Positions 22,350-34,601 of a DNA stretch of 64,000 bases are shown piece after piece (position 1 is the first letter of the stretch; each line of letters opens with the position of its first letter). The notes below the pieces were generated by a model. That model was not told where the DNA came from, did not search any database, and worked only from the letters and a program-made list of their open reading frames with translations. Origin of the DNA: Trachythela sp. YZ-2020 (taxonomy: Eukaryota > Cnidaria > Anthozoa > Malacalcyonacea > Clavulariidae); contig JADLSH010000289.1 of NCBI GenBank assembly GCA_016169945.1, positions 62,001 to 126,000 of the forward strand, given 5' to 3'. The position numbers and the translations under genes were made by a program.

Positions 22350-23500
22350 ATTATCAATCGCATGAATTTAATATAGTTTAAGGAGGTAAAAAAGGGGTTT
22401 ATAGTTGAGAAAAGTTCTAAATGCAGGCGTTGTACATAAGACGTAAAAATCTGTAGTTTGCCGTTATAAACAGAGAGAGGACGTCAAACTTCTCGTGGGA
22501 TTTTAATTATTCATTTCTTCTAAAATATGATTGAGTTAATAGCCATCGTCGTCACGTTGCTGTCTTACATCGTAAGGTCTTTTTTGAACGGCAGATATAT
22601 CCATGAGGGGGTCTTAGTCTTAGGTCATGATTAGGAAGTTAAGATCTACGACGCGGCAGGTTGACGACGCGCCTTCAAGCAAATAGATTCTTCATGCATG
22701 ACAAAAAGAATAAATTATTTGTGGCGCCCCAACAGCGTCGTAATTCTTATCACGACCTTAAACTCAGTATTATCACATGTTTTGAGCAACGTAAAAGCTC
22801 GTTACGACTAAAGGTGATGTTAAACGGGACACATTTTAGCGACAATTCGCAATGCAAATGAGGTTATACGAAATTTGATTGGTTCTGTAACATCGCCTTA
22901 AAGAAGTGTTACTCAAAATCGATATTATAAAAGACACCGCACTGTTTCAGCCGAACCAAACTGTTTGTAGGCTTACTTGAACAATTTTCAAACACTTATC
23001 AAAGTAATGAAATTCCATAACGCTATTTCTGGGGGCAATCGTTTCACCTAATAATTTCTAAAAGCCACTGAATAACTGTGTATCAATGATTTTACAACCG
23101 TGAAATCGTTGGTAGGCCATTATTTAAAAACAATTTTCAGTAAATATACTTAGTGGTCATCCATAATTATCAACATTTCCCTAAACGTACAGAGAGTACA
23201 GCGCTTTTTCAGTTTTCGACCCCAAGATCGTACGCTAAAAATGTCGAACTTCGGTTAAACGATGATGGATTTATTATCAATTTAAGTTAGGACTGAGATT
23301 TGCAGCAACAGAAAAGAGCGGTAATTTGTTGGCAACCTCAATTTGGACAACCAGTTTTTCGCAAAGTGTCCTCAATGGCCCCAAACACAACACTTTGCCG
23401 TTGAAAATTATTATATTATGAAATTATTGTTTTCATCACGAGAAGATAAAAGATACACTTTCGCGTCATCGTGTAAAACGCTCTATTATAGCTCTTACTT
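22350..23500. other. Gene-free stretch
   Basis: No protein, RNA or transposon signal was recognised between the tandem duplication and the last visible laminin exon. Coiled-coil laminin exons could be short and would be hard to see by eye here. Confidence 0.5.
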
Positions 23501-23502
23501 AC

Positions 23503-23739
23503 TTTTTTATGTTAATTTCAATTTTGTCGAGCCGTTTCTTTGATTTTTCAGTTGCAACACCGTCACCGCCACTAATTTGTCCACTCTTTTGAACAATCTC
23601 TCCTCGCAAGCCCCGCAATATTCACAACCATCGGCCGTACGTATATGGTAGGGTGGGCAGAATTGACAAGTTGGGTCATTGGGATTACAACAACGACCAT
23701 CATTTATATCACACACCTGGCCTGTAGGACAGTTACATG
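23503..23739 (-). CDS. Laminin alpha exon: last LE repeat and start of coiled coil
   Basis: The acceptor ctccacag precedes 23739. The phase joins exon 26270-26438. Encoded: CNCPTGQVCDINDGRC, CQFCPPYHI, CEYCGACEERL, matching the end of the LE array and the short CxxC segment before the alpha-chain coiled coil. A GTAAGT donor can be placed at 23502. The frame carried from the previous exon hits TAA at 23507, just before that donor; another frame reads TEKSKKRLDKIEINIKK, coiled-coil-like, up to it. A one-base error or a different donor is therefore likely. No further exons to the left were recognised. Confidence 0.75.
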
Positions 23740-23904
23740 CTGTGGAGAAATAACAAAAATATTTCATCAACATTCAAACAACTTCATACTTCACAAATAG
23801 ATGAATTCTTATCTGTAAATATTAATAACTAAATATTGAATTAACAACAGCTAAACCGTACTACATTTTGGCCACAGGCTGTAACAGCAATTCAGAGTTC
23901 AATT

Positions 23905-24015
23905 CGGGTTACAATTCGATGACACGCACGAAATAGGGTTAGGGATTGGGTCGGGATTGGGGTCAAGATCAAAGAGAAATATTCGTGATTGCGTGTCATG
24001 GAATTATAACCTCAA
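23905..24015. repeat. Short inverted repeat
   Basis: GTTACAATTCGATGACACGC at about 23908 is mirrored by GCGTGTCATGGAATTATAAC at about 23993. The enclosed sequence holds AGGGTTAGGGATTGGG. It resembles a small inverted-repeat transposon in the laminin intron. Confidence 0.5.
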
Positions 24016-24794
24016 TTCATGCAGTCACGTGAGAATATTACGTCATGCTAAATATTCCGCTATTTTGGGTGGCATTATCGTGAATTTCATCGAGTGCCGT
24101 TTCGTATATATCTTGCGAAATACTGAGAGTTATAAAGCAGGCGATATCTTGCTAGAATCATTGAACAACGTGGAGTGTATAGATTGTCGTGTATAGATTG
24201 TCGTTTTAACATGTCTAGAACTGGAGTTATGTCAGCCATGTTGGATTTCACTTTAATCAGCTTCAATTTGTCCAATGGAAATGGTGGAATTTGCCGCCAA
24301 AAATAGCGGAAGCTGAATATAATTTGCACGAGCCGAATATAATTTGAAAATTTGTTACGTTTTTACTTTTTGATAAATAAATTTGGGGCTCTGTAAGTTT
24401 GAAGAGTTTGTATCTCCCAGGAGTGGGGCCACCGATACTGCGATACGGACTTTGACACAGTCTAATACGCTACTCGCTACACATTGATTTCCGAAACGAA
24501 ACGTATTCATTTGCTTATGTAAGAGATTAGTAAAAGAGACTGCGTTTTAGTCTTGCAAGAATGAGGGAGAAATTGTTCAAATTAATGCAGTAAAATAGTC
24601 GGCGATAACGTCCGTTCAGAGCAATCAGTAGATGGCCATATCAGCGATTTGCTCAGAAAATGGCCGATGGGCGACTATTGTATTGCACACTACATGCATT
24701 TAGTATTAATAGAGCCAGAAGGGGCTCTTAACCGGTTCTTATTTCCAAAAAAACTTGTTTCTGGTTGGTGTTTTTTAGAATGTATTCCAATCAA

Positions 24795-25085
24795 TAGACA
24801 AATTTGGCTAACGCTGTTTACATCGTTGCTACCGAATTCACAACTTTGGATAACTCACATGCCTAGTTACTATTGTTCTAGTTTGCGAAAACATTGAATA
24901 GAACAAAGGTAACTAAGCATTAGAATTATGTATAAGAGCTATTCACTCATGTAGATCATTCTAATGCTTAGTTACCATTGTTCTATTCAATGTTTTCGCA
25001 AACTAGAACAATAGTAACTAGGCATGTGAGTTATCCAAAGTTGTAAATTGGGTATAAACAAGCGTTAGCCAAATTGGTATTAGTG
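24795..25085. repeat. Foldback short element (copy 1)
   Basis: The arms TTTGGCTAACGCTGTTTAC...CTAAGCATTAGAAT and their reverse complement enclose about 25 bp. A second, more damaged copy lies at 44685-44915, so this is a dispersed family. Confidence 0.85.
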
Positions 25086-25119
25086 TTTACACTGACAATT
25101 GCTATTTCAGAGCATCTAC

Positions 25120-25415
25120 ATTGTAAAAGTGACATTTTGAAAATCAGCTGGTTGCCTCTTCACGAACTCAAAGTATGTTTTTAAATCCTTGCATACTGAT
25201 AACTGGCCCGAGTATTTGCAATTGCAAATTGTATATACTACTAGAAATCTACGATCTACTATAGCTCCTAGACTAGTAACTCCTTTAACTATAAATACTT
25301 TTCACTACTCAGCTGCAAAGCTATTTAATTCCTTACCGATCCAGATAAGAAACTGTTCAGACTACAAACAGTTATGCGAATTTTATTTACTATACTTGTA
25401 CTGTTGTAGTTCTTA
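25120..25415 (+). pseudogene. LINE ORF2 C-terminal fragment
   Basis: Reads ISWLPLHELKV, then in another frame NLRSTIAPRLVTP and YSAAKLFNSLPIQIR, the usual C-terminal signature of CR1-like LINE proteins. The 5' end is truncated and it lies in a laminin intron. Confidence 0.75.
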
Positions 25416-25760
25416 CTAATATATTTGGTATGTAGATACTATTATCTACATTCTATAAAATGTATCCTCGTTGAGTACTAAACATGAGAGCTGAGTATGT
25501 TTTAGGATATGCACTGGTATTAAATCAGGTATAATGTAGCATATTTTACTGGCCTAGCTTTACACTTTAATAAGTACACTACAAATGTTGAGGGTTTTTA
25601 AGAACAACCTATTTATTTAGCAGGATAACTCAAAAACTATGAAACAGTTTATTACGAAAATTTAACTGTGGAGTTAATGGCCTTAGGCCAAGGACCAGTC
25701 AATCAAATTTTGATTCAATTTTGATGAAAATACGCATTGATTAGAAACGTACAAAAGTTT

Positions 25761-26200
25761 GTGTTGCTTTCCCGGCCTGAAGAACTGAATGCATTATTAA
25801 TGCCGGCATAATTTATACACAAATACTTGACTTTGTGGAGGTGTGCAGTGTATTGTCATAAGATTGCATTGTCTTGCTTTCCCGGGCTGAAGAACTGAAT
25901 GCATAATTAATGCAGGCATAATTTATACACAAATACTTGACTTTGTGGAGGTGTGCAGTGTATTGTCATAAGATTGCATTGTCTTGCTTTCCCGGGCTGA
26001 AGAACTGAATGCATTATTAATGCAGGCATAATTTATACACAAATACTTGACTTTGTGGAGGTGTGCAGTGTATTGTCATAAGATTGCATTGTCTTGCTTT
26101 CCCGGGCTGAAGAACTGAATGCATAATTAATGCAGGCATAATTTATACACAAATACTTGACTTTGTGGAGGTGTGCAGTGTATTGTCATAAGATTGCACT
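25761..26200. repeat. 110-bp tandem repeat, four copies
   Basis: CCCGGGCTGAAGAACTGAAT recurs at 25771 (variant CCCGGCC), 25881, 25991 and 26101, an exact 110-bp period with very few differences. The array ends about 70 bp from laminin exon 26270-26438, on its 3' intron side. Confidence 0.95.
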
Positions 26201-26269
26201 GCCCTGAGCCAATCGGAATCGAGAAAATCGTTTAATATATATTACTTGAAAGGAAATACAATGGAGTAC

Positions 26270-26438
26270 CTTGGCATCCCTGCTCCGTATATCAAAAATA
26301 TCCGTCATCACATCTATCACATTTCAATCCCGTGACTCCAGGTTTACACTCGCATTGTCCAGTCACATTGTTCAGAGATGCACTTGAACATCCACATGAC
26401 TGACAACCATTACATGAATCAAAGTCCCATGTAGTAGC
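26270..26438 (-). CDS. Laminin alpha exon: LE repeat, with in-frame TGA
   Basis: Splice sites tttcaag/G and G/gtactc fit, with phases matching both neighbours. Encoded: [43 protein letters not shown], then a TGA (26292-26294) where the LE consensus wants Gly (GGA), then YTEQGCQ in the same frame. A single G-to-T change explains it. It is a true nonsense allele, decay or a base error. Role in the family: rod-like LE spacer in the short arm of laminin, secreted to the basement membrane. Confidence 0.85.
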
Positions 26439-26626
26439 CTTGAAAATAAATATATTACGTGTTACAGAGAGTCATATAGAGTGAGACTTTAAACACAACC
26501 ACCCAACCACCAGCCAGGCATTTGGACCCAGGGACTGCTGCCCCAGAACACTGCCGTAAGTGCCTCAGTGACGATGTCACAGCGATGGTCTTGACCCAAA
26601 CGCGCGCCAGTGCGAAAGTTCGCTAA

Positions 26627-26793
26627 AGGCTGATTTCCATTCAGTGCAAAATGTCGCACGATCGACCTTTTGCGATCGTTTTCTTTTGAATTATGAGCCT
26701 TCGATCGGATCCGTTCCAGTCGAGGGCTCATAATTCAAATAAAAACGATCGCAAAAGGTCGATCGCGCGACATTTTGCACTGAATGGAAATCA
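26627..26793. repeat. Hairpin short element
   Basis: GCTGATTTCCATTCAGTGCAA and AAAATGTCGC...GATCGACCTTTTGCGATCG are mirrored on the right side around GGATCCGTTCCAG. Arms are about 70 bp with small differences (CGCACG against CGCGCG). It fits a short inverted-repeat transposon in the laminin intron. Confidence 0.8.
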
Positions 26794-27875
26794 GTATTAA
26801 AAAAATTCGTACAGCTCAATTATTCTAATACTAGAAATACACTCATGCAGAATCCCCTCGCCTATTCGAACTCAGGAATTATACTTCCCAAAATTTATTG
26901 TAACATGAAGTCTGTGACGAAGTATTCGGTCAATCATTGTAACCATAGCAACACACAATTTTTTTTACTTTTGGTACAAAATGATAAGAGTAATATAAAT
27001 ATGAATTGCCCCACTATATAAAGTAGATATGTTATTACGTACTCTTTTAGCTTTGGTTGTTGTAAAATTTAACCTTAGACATTTCACAAAAACGTCAAAA
27101 ATGTTCAGAAAACTTCAACTGTTTTTTGACAATTGACAGTATATTTTTTTAAATTTATCTTAAAATTAAGTTTTTGACATTACGTCGTTTCTTCAAAATT
27201 CAAATTTAAACTTGCTAAAATACCTTTTAGGTTTAATCGATATTATAATAACCTCACAGAGTGACATACGCTTTTGCAAATCCACAAACTAAAATATGAA
27301 AAATAGACACTTACCCGTTTAAAACACTTCAAAACTCAAAAGTGTCCTTTTTTCAGCCATTCGACTCTTTCTCGTTTATTTTGTTTTGAAGATTCTGTTT
27401 ATCGGTATGTTTTTCCAAAAGCCCGAGTATTAAACATCATTTTTGACGAATAACAAAATCTTTATCCGTAAATATTTTAAAAATGTTTATCCGTATGTTT
27501 CTCTCGACCTGAATTCGCGCATGCGTATAAAGTAGAAAACCCTGAACCGTCCATGACATCGCGGCGAACGACTTTGGATTCCACTGTGTTTTCACATACC
27601 CGGGTGTAAATATCCGAGCGGAATTAGTACCCTCGCACGGCGCTTCGCACCGGCTCGGGGATTAGAAATATATTAGATTTGACCCAGGTTACCAAGATCT
27701 CCCTTGAGCTACCCAGCTTCTTTATATGCGAATAAATTCCCACATGTATCCTACCAACCAAACTTTTTGCCCAGACGCAAAAGCATTAAATTACTTGAAT
27801 AACTTATACTAATTCTCTTGGCCACGGTTCTTTGCTGGAAACTGTATCTACAGGCGGAAACCCTAAAATACAAAC

Positions 27876-28065
27876 CTGACAAGAGGTACATCGTTCACCA
27901 GCTACCCCAGGTTTACAAGAACATTCTCCAGTGACGTCATTACATATACTGCTTGCTGACCCGCATGCATCACAGTCGCATCTCTGGCAGTTGCCAAGGA
28001 CACAGTTACCATAGTAACCAGGCTGACACTTTTCACAACGTTCACCACCAGTGTTATTAACACAA
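27876..28065 (-). CDS. Laminin alpha exon: LE repeats
   Basis: Acceptor tctatag and donor gtttgt. Completes Arg from the previous exon, then CVNNTGGERCEKC, GYYGNCVLGNCQRCDCDAC, NDVTGECSCKPGVAGERC. The eight-cysteine LE pattern is complete across the junctions. Confidence 0.9.
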
Positions 28066-28144
28066 CTATAGAAAATACAATATTTTCATGTAAAGAGATA
28101 TCTCTAACGAGAGGGGTATACATTGCTCAAGTAGGATTTGTTTA

Positions 28145-28300
28145 ATTGTGTATCACGCCTTCGGCCTGTGGGAGGAAACCCACGACTTTCGGCAAAGCGT
28201 TGACTTACTCTTTTCACACGAGTGTGATGAGTATAGTCCTCAGCGAGAATCGAACTCAAGACTCAGAGGTGAAATGCAGCCTACTTATACAATTATTATT
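28145..28300 (-). mobile_element. tRNA-derived SINE fragment
   Basis: On the minus strand it carries GATTCTCGCTGAGG and the tail CCGAAAGTCGTGGGTTTCCTC, shared with the better copy at 35935-36159. The tRNA-like A-box end is eroded. It lies in a laminin intron. Confidence 0.65.
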
Positions 28301-28369
28301 GAAAACACTGCCCAACCAAATCGCAAATGACGAAATATACGCGCGGAAAACCAGAGCGTACCATTATCC

Positions 28370-28485
28370 ACGCATAGCCTCGACTTCATTCTCTTGAAAA
28401 CAGACAGAAACTTCAAACACTACGTAAGAATGAATAAAATTAAAAACAAATGAAAGAATGAAGTTGAGGCTATACGCGTACAATG
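28370..28485. repeat. Short inverted repeat
   Basis: GCATAGCCTCGACTTCATTCT at about 28373 is mirrored by AGAATGAAGTTGAGGCTATACG at about 28455. Enclosed sequence is about 60 bp. Confidence 0.6.
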
Positions 28486-29422
28486 CTACGCCCCAGTAAT
28501 GGTCTGTATGTAGCCATAATAAAACGTATAATGCATTCAGCGCGCACTACGTTAACAATAACACAGACCTGGAAAAAAAAGGGTCTCGGGATCCTATAGA
28601 TCCTGAGGAACATTTGCCTTAGCAACACGATCGAGGAACATTTTGAATTTTTCGCGCATACTTTAAGCAATTAAGGGTGAATTTTAAGGAATCATATTTA
28701 GTTATCTGCCATTTGAGCCTATTTTGAGATTGGGAAGTGGTCTTCTTGTGAAAGCGAGAGGAATATTGTTCCTCAATATTTCATCTGAAGAACTTCCTCA
28801 GCTGAAATATTCTCTGAGGAACCGTTCTTCTCGTTATCAGTGTGACAGTGGTTTACATAAATAACATGCAATCGTACAGAGCCTGACTCAATATGCTGTG
28901 AGTCCTTATGTTGTGAAGAAGCTCGATTATGCAATCAACAACCTGGAAATTCAGCGCGTAACTTCACATGTGTTGTTGGGAAAGTGCTTCTGCACTGAGG
29001 ATTGAGGAATGTTCAGTTCCTCATTATACAATGGACTTTCCTGACTTTCTTCTGTGTATAATTGTATATATTAAAAATAATTAAAGATGGCGTCTCAATA
29101 GATTGAATGGGGAAACTATCACAACTCTATTGTTGTACACGTAAACACGGTCCAATTTGAGGAACATTTGAAACATGCTGTAACATTTCTGATTGCCGTT
29201 CCGTCGCGTTTACTTCTTAATTTCAAACTTCTCTTTTACCTAAACTGAGCAACAAGACGACTAACCATGTACGCACTTAGGAAAAAACTGAAGGTCAAAT
29301 CAAAATATGTTATATTTTCATGTCATTCCTAGTCGAACTGTTCATCTCGTATTTATTTTAGTGGTACCTACTACAAGAAGTTTCACTTTGCAGACTTTTA
29401 ATATAAACACATAAATACTTAC

Positions 29423-29726
29423 CGCAGACATTCTCCTGTGCGACGATCACAATTTCCTGTAGCAGTCAAGTCAATATTTTCTTTACACTCACAAGGTTTA
29501 CAGCCAACGGTCAGTGGATCACCAAAATAACCATCTGCACACTCATCACAGAGCTTTCCTGTATACCCCATCCGACATGTGCAGTTGAATGTACCGTCCA
29601 ATTCCTGGAAACATGACGTGGCATAATTCTTAGAACTATCTGGACATGGACATCGTTGGCATGCATCTGCTTCTCCACTTGTTGGATTACCATAGAAACC
29701 TGGTACACATTCAACGCATTTCAAGC
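29423..29726 (-). CDS. Laminin alpha exon: LE repeats
   Basis: Acceptor ttctcag, donor gtaagt. Encoded: LKCVECVPGFYGNP, CQRCPCPDSSKN, CTCRMGYTGKLCDEC, GYFGDPLTVGCKPCEC, RRTGECLR. This is two LE repeats with all cysteines, matching the LE run after L4a in laminin alpha-5. The phase chain through HNTSG/LKC on one side and CLR/CVNN on the other is continuous. Confidence 0.92.
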
Positions 29727-30973
29727 CTGAGAACAGGGAAACATAAATTATAGAAGTTTAATATTGAGCCTCTATAAACCCCTCCACCGCTCAACCCCTC
29801 ATATTTTAACGTGAAACTTTTCAAATGTTTGTAATGGGGGAACTGTGGTGGTTTACTATTCAGGTCTCATTCGCTCAAATTATACATATACTGAGAATTG
29901 ACATAAAGTAATTTCGCAGAAATTCCACATCATTGCATTCAATAAGTCGAATTTCGTAATTGATTTCTGCATAACCACGGGCAATAACGGCTGCTCTGGA
30001 TATTCTCTGCTAGCTTCGAAGACAGACAGACGGATGCGAAGACTTAAACAGTCTGCTTAAATCAGATCAAACTCCTCGCTTGAAATATAATTCGATACCC
30101 AACGATAATTGTAGGAAGTCACGTGAGAACGGTTCCTCTTACGATTTCTTGTGGCGAAAACAAATTTTTCATCAAACCGTTGGTTGAACGGTAACATATA
30201 AAGTTGCAATTCTAGCACCCTACTAACTTTTACTTTCCAAAATCTGGGAGGCACGTGACCAACTTGACAGGAGGGAAGAGCATGGGAACGAGTTAGCTGT
30301 ACAAAATTAGAATCTCTCCGGTAACAGATTACAACTCAAGTCAGTGTACACACCCCGCAGGTTAAGTTGTTCCACAAATCTGGTAAAGGCTCCGCGCTCT
30401 TTTACGTTTCCGATTTTACCCTTGGGCGCGAGGCCAATTGTTTTCTCACGTCATTAGTTGCATGAAAAGCTAGTTTAAACGCGCGAGAAGCCTCTACGCA
30501 GGAGAGTGTCGCAGATATCAAGTGCCTCGATGTTACAGTTTACAATTTTAAAGCCGTATATCTTCTGCTATAAATTCAAATTACAACGTATAAACTAAAT
30601 TGTGAGCAAAAAACTGACAGCAACTTCCAGGACAATTAAAAAATCTAATCAGTGCGCATGTGTTGTTTTTGTTATGAGGAGGGCGGATGCTTAAAAGAGA
30701 GGGGACTCAAGAATTGTTTCTTTTGAAAGCAGGAAGTTATTACTTATTAAAGGAGGGGTCTATAAGTCTATTTGAGAGGGCGCCTTAATATAGGATTTAC
30801 GGTAGTTTGTTGTTGAGGGGATGGGGCTTAAAAGAGGAGGGGGGGTTAATATTTTTTATCTTGAAAAGGGGGTTATTAGAGAAGGGGCATATGAGGGGGT
30901 GGGGACTTAACATAGGACTTACGGTATATATTGTATTGCAAAAAAATTCTGATAATATTGTGATATTCAATAC

Positions 30974-31094
30974 CTGAAGTGTTATGTTGGCAGTCATAAC
31001 ATTCGCCAGTCTTGGGATCACAACTTGAAGAATGACCATTACACTGACATGGTATACATGCCTCACCAGATCTGAAGTAACCCACATTACACTT
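30974..31094 (-). CDS. Laminin alpha exon: LE repeat after L4a
   Basis: Acceptor attcgtag, donor gtattg. Encoded: KCNVGYFRSGEACIPC, CNGHSSSCDPKTGECYDC, QHNTSG. It corresponds to the CQCHGHSDRC-type repeat that follows L4a in alpha-5 chains. Confidence 0.92.
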
Positions 31095-31399
31095 CTACGA
31101 ATTAACAAAGAATTATAGGATTTTTAAAAATGAAAAGATTTGTTGAACATTTCCAATTCCGACAACAAGCACTTTAATGTAAGAAACAAATTGGAAACTG
31201 CGCCTTTCAACGCTTGCGCTAATCCAGGGTGACCGAGATTACATAGCATGATGAGAATATACATGTTAGATTAGAATATATGTTATGTATATACCGTACC
31301 AGTATACACTGAAACATATCCATATATCTAAATATCCGAATGTACCTATCAGTGTTTATTATATAGATAACGATGAAATACCAGGATTTCTTAATGAAA

Positions 31400-31440
31400 T
31401 AGAAATGATATCTTCACATGTGAAGATATCGCGAACGTCA
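31400..31440. repeat. 24-bp perfect palindrome
   Basis: GATATCTTCACATGTGAAGA and its mirror at 31408-31431. Probably one end of an inverted-repeat element; the other boundary was not found. Confidence 0.5.
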
Positions 31441-31718
31441 CTGTCAAATCAACCAATAAAAGGTTCCAGGTCATGGCAGTCCGCCGACTTTTTTGCCAAT
31501 TATATTTGCCAATATTTTTCTTGTTCAATTCGGAAAAGTCAATGATCTTATCTTGTATTTTTGAAAGCTTCGTCTTCGTAAATGTCACGTTGTTTGGCGA
31601 TGACCGAACTTATTTTTTGATAGTTTGCGGATATCACGGATGTAGCGAATGACGACAGGTTTCCCATTGGTGTTTCCACTTTCCAGAACATTCCTCTCGC
31701 CTAAATGCCACAACTTAC

Positions 31719-31916
31719 TTGGCAAGATATTCCAGTTGTATTGTCAGGACAGTTACATTGTTCTACTTGTGAGGCAGATAATGGTAACATGACAGGTAAT
31801 TGATACATTAACTCAACATCTTCATCTGCCAACACATGCAGTAGATCAACCTGAATCAACATTCTCATGAATTCATCACGAGATAAAGAGGAACCATCGC
31901 TCTTCTTCCACTCAGT
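31719..31916 (-). CDS. Laminin alpha exon: C-terminal half of L4a and LE start
   Basis: Acceptor tttttag, donor gtaagt, phase 0 on both sides, 66 codons. Encoded: SLSRDEFMRMLIQVDLLHVL (helical segment near the end of L4a), LPLSASQVEQCNCPDNTTG, then the start of the next LE repeat. L4 domains interrupt an LE repeat, and the cysteine pattern shows that here. Confidence 0.9.
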
Positions 31917-32032
31917 CTAAAAATAATACGATACACAATAAGAAACAGCGAAGTCCATTCTGAAATGCGTTATCCATTGTATATATAGTGCTATTCGGGC
32001 TTCGAACAAATGCTTCTCAATAAGAGAAGCAC

Positions 32033-32329
32033 GGGTGGCAGATGCGGTTAGCGCGTTGCCCCTCAACGTCTGAGTTAAGCTGGCTATACAGCAGGTCAGG
32101 GAATTTACTCAGGTTGGGTAATTTCCCTATGCTTGCATGATCAACTCATGTAAGTTGAGATTGGTTGGTTCTCTCCTGTGCTTCGAGGGTTTTTCTCCGG
32201 GTATTCCGTTTTTCCTCTCTGACTAAAAACTAACCCTACGGCATTAATCATAACTAACACTCGTCGACCTTTGTCAAGTGGGTTGCAAAAACCTGTTAAG
32301 GCTTTCCGTCCACCTCAGAGTGGTAAACA

Positions 32330-32330
<1 letters not shown>
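32033..32330 (+). mobile_element. SINE with tRNA-like head
   Basis: Head GTGGCAGATGCGGTTAGCGC resembles a tRNA A box. The body includes CTTCGAGGGTTTTTCTCCGG, a core also seen in mirror in the SINE at 35935-36159. The B box is weak. The AAACT array follows directly and looks like its expanded tail. Confidence 0.65.
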
Positions 32331-32361
<31 letters not shown>

Positions 32362-32824
32362 CTAAACTAAACTAATAACTAAACTAAACTATAAACTAAA
32401 CTAAGCTATAAACTAAACACTAAACTATAAACTAAACTAAACTAAACTAAACTAAACTAAACTAAACTAAACTAAACTAAACTAAACTAAACTAAACTAA
32501 ACTAAACTAAACTAAATTAATAACTAAACTAAACTAAACTATAAACTAAACTATAAACTATAAACTAAACTATAAACTAAACTAAACTAAACTAAACTAA
32601 ACTAAACTAAACTAAACTAAACTAAACTAAACTAAACTAAACTAAACTAAACTAAACTAAACTAAACTAAACTAAAACTAAACTAAACTAAACTAAACTA
32701 AACTAAACTAAACTAAACTAAACTAAACTAAACTAAACTAAACTAAACTAAACTAAACTAAACTAAACTAAACTAAACTAAACTAAATTAAACTAAACTA
32801 AACTAAACTAAACTAAACTAAACT
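32331..32824. repeat. AAACT pentanucleotide array, about 490 bp
   Basis: Almost uninterrupted AAACT units with a few TATAAACT and AATTAATAACT variants in the first 240 bp. It lies in the laminin intron between exons 31719-31916 and 35502-35576. Confidence 0.97.
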
Positions 32825-33164
32825 ATAACTAACGTCAGATTACGAGATATTCATCTGTGAAAAATAAAGCCTTCGTCAAACGAGGATGAGAGTTGATGAG
32901 AATCGCAACGACTTTAAAGCACTCTCGTGAACTCTCATCAACTTTGGGCTGGTTAAAGCCTGGTTCACACTAGCGATTTTTCTCTTCCTGATCGATGTGA
33001 CCGAGCGAATGACATATCAACGTATGCCTTTGTAAAACCGATCCCATAATCGTCACATACTTTTGCAACTCTTGTTCTCGTTTGACCGTGGCACGACAGT
33101 TGTTCTCTGCAAACTCTCGCTTGCCAGCTCTCGTCAACTCTCATCCTCGTTTGACTATCGCATA

Positions 33165-33540
33165 GTCAAACCGGATAATTCAGGTGAGGAACATTGCAAT
33201 ATTGTCACGCAATATTGCAATTTTGATTTGGAGATTCCTCTGAGCAATTTGCAACCGACGCGAACAAACTGCAATTGAAATTTACAACCAGGTGTGTAAA
33301 CAAAGCCTCTGATTGGCTTCTAGCAAAAGAAGAAACCAATAAAATGCTCCGAACAATTGGAATGGAGCTTCCTTTTTGCTAGTAGCAAATCAGAGGCTTT
33401 GTTTACAAAACTGGTTTGTGAATTTAAATTTGCAATTTGTTCGCGTCGGTTGCAAATTGCTCAGAACCAATCTCGAAATGAAAATTGCAATATTGCGTGA
33501 CAATATTGCAATGTTCCTCGCAAGAGAACATACGGTTTGA
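33165..33540. repeat. Foldback element, about 160-bp arms
   Basis: TCAAACCG...GAGGAACATTGCAATATTG on the left mirrors CAATATTGCAATGTTCCTCG...CGGTTTGA on the right. The inner arms share TTTGTTTACA and AATCAGAGGC. Flanks on both sides (32880-32960, 33550-33650) repeat GAGAGTTGATGAGA motifs, suggesting nested insertion. Confidence 0.75.
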
Positions 33541-34601
33541 CTGTAAAACCTGAAGCATGAGAGTTGATGAGATCGCAATCAGCTTATCAACTTTGAGAGA
33601 ACTCTCATGCAAACTCTCGCTTTCTTACTCTCGTCAATTATCATCCTCATTTGACCTGGGCTTACGAAACAAAGAATAATGATAATAAGAACTCTAATCA
33701 GTCAGACAATCTCACTCTGTCACGCGAGTGGATTGGCCTTCACATCCAGGTAAACTCATTACCAGGTGATCAAGATTTTGAAAATTTACCGTTGATCGGT
33801 ATAACCCAGATTAACGTTTAGTAATGATACATTAAAGTTATTGTGCTGTCCATACCCGCAGTTTCACAGCTTTTCATGCATTTTTACAAAAGGGTACAAG
33901 TTAATAAAATTATAAAAGTGTAACATTTACCATGGACTTAGCTAGTATTTGAAATATTGACCGTTCAAAAAGGGTTAGTATAATAGGGAGCGCAAATCCC
34001 ATAAAACAGAGTTGCAAACAAGTGCGGGTATACGGGTACCATGCCCCGTGCGGAATGTCTACTGGAATTGAGTAACGTTGAAAGTGAAACACTCAATAAA
34101 ACATTGCAAAGCAGTAAGTACTACACTAGTCCGACTAGTATCAGCATCAACAGTCAGCACTGAGTCAGACAAGCAGTACTGCAATGGTCAACTGGCAAGT
34201 GGCAAACCTACCCAGGCACAAGCCAGCATGTCGGAAAATTTACAGTTATTTCGAGGGGTTGGGAAACCCCAAAATCCTACTCGGAGGAAGGTTGAAAACG
34301 TTTTGCAACTCTGCACATGAAAACGCGATGGTTTTAAGGCAATGAACAATCTACAGTACTCGTCCACTTCAACAAAAACCTGTTCAAACCACGGGAGCAA
34401 TGATATCTGGCTATGCCCCTGTCACTTAGATTAAAGTGCTACAAAAGGCGGTGTTTCTACAGTCAATACGTACCGCAGATAAAGAAATCTCAGGCCTTCG
34501 TCCAGCAAGAGAAGATACGTTCTCCGTTAGACTACATCAGAAAAAAAGACACGGACAAACGTTGAGTTCGGTTTTGTTCGAAACAAACGTCTACATACAG
34601 T

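Noticed and set aside
25771..26200. CRISPR array (regular 110-bp spacing)
   Set aside because: Whole 110-bp units are identical; there are no variable spacers, and the DNA is animal-type with spliced genes.
26489..26731. 80-codon minus-strand frame
   Set aside because: Lies mostly over a hairpin element, with no start context or family match.
32331..32824. CRISPR-like or telomere-like array
   Set aside because: It is a plain AAACT pentanucleotide array without spacers, and does not match TTAGGG-type telomere repeats.
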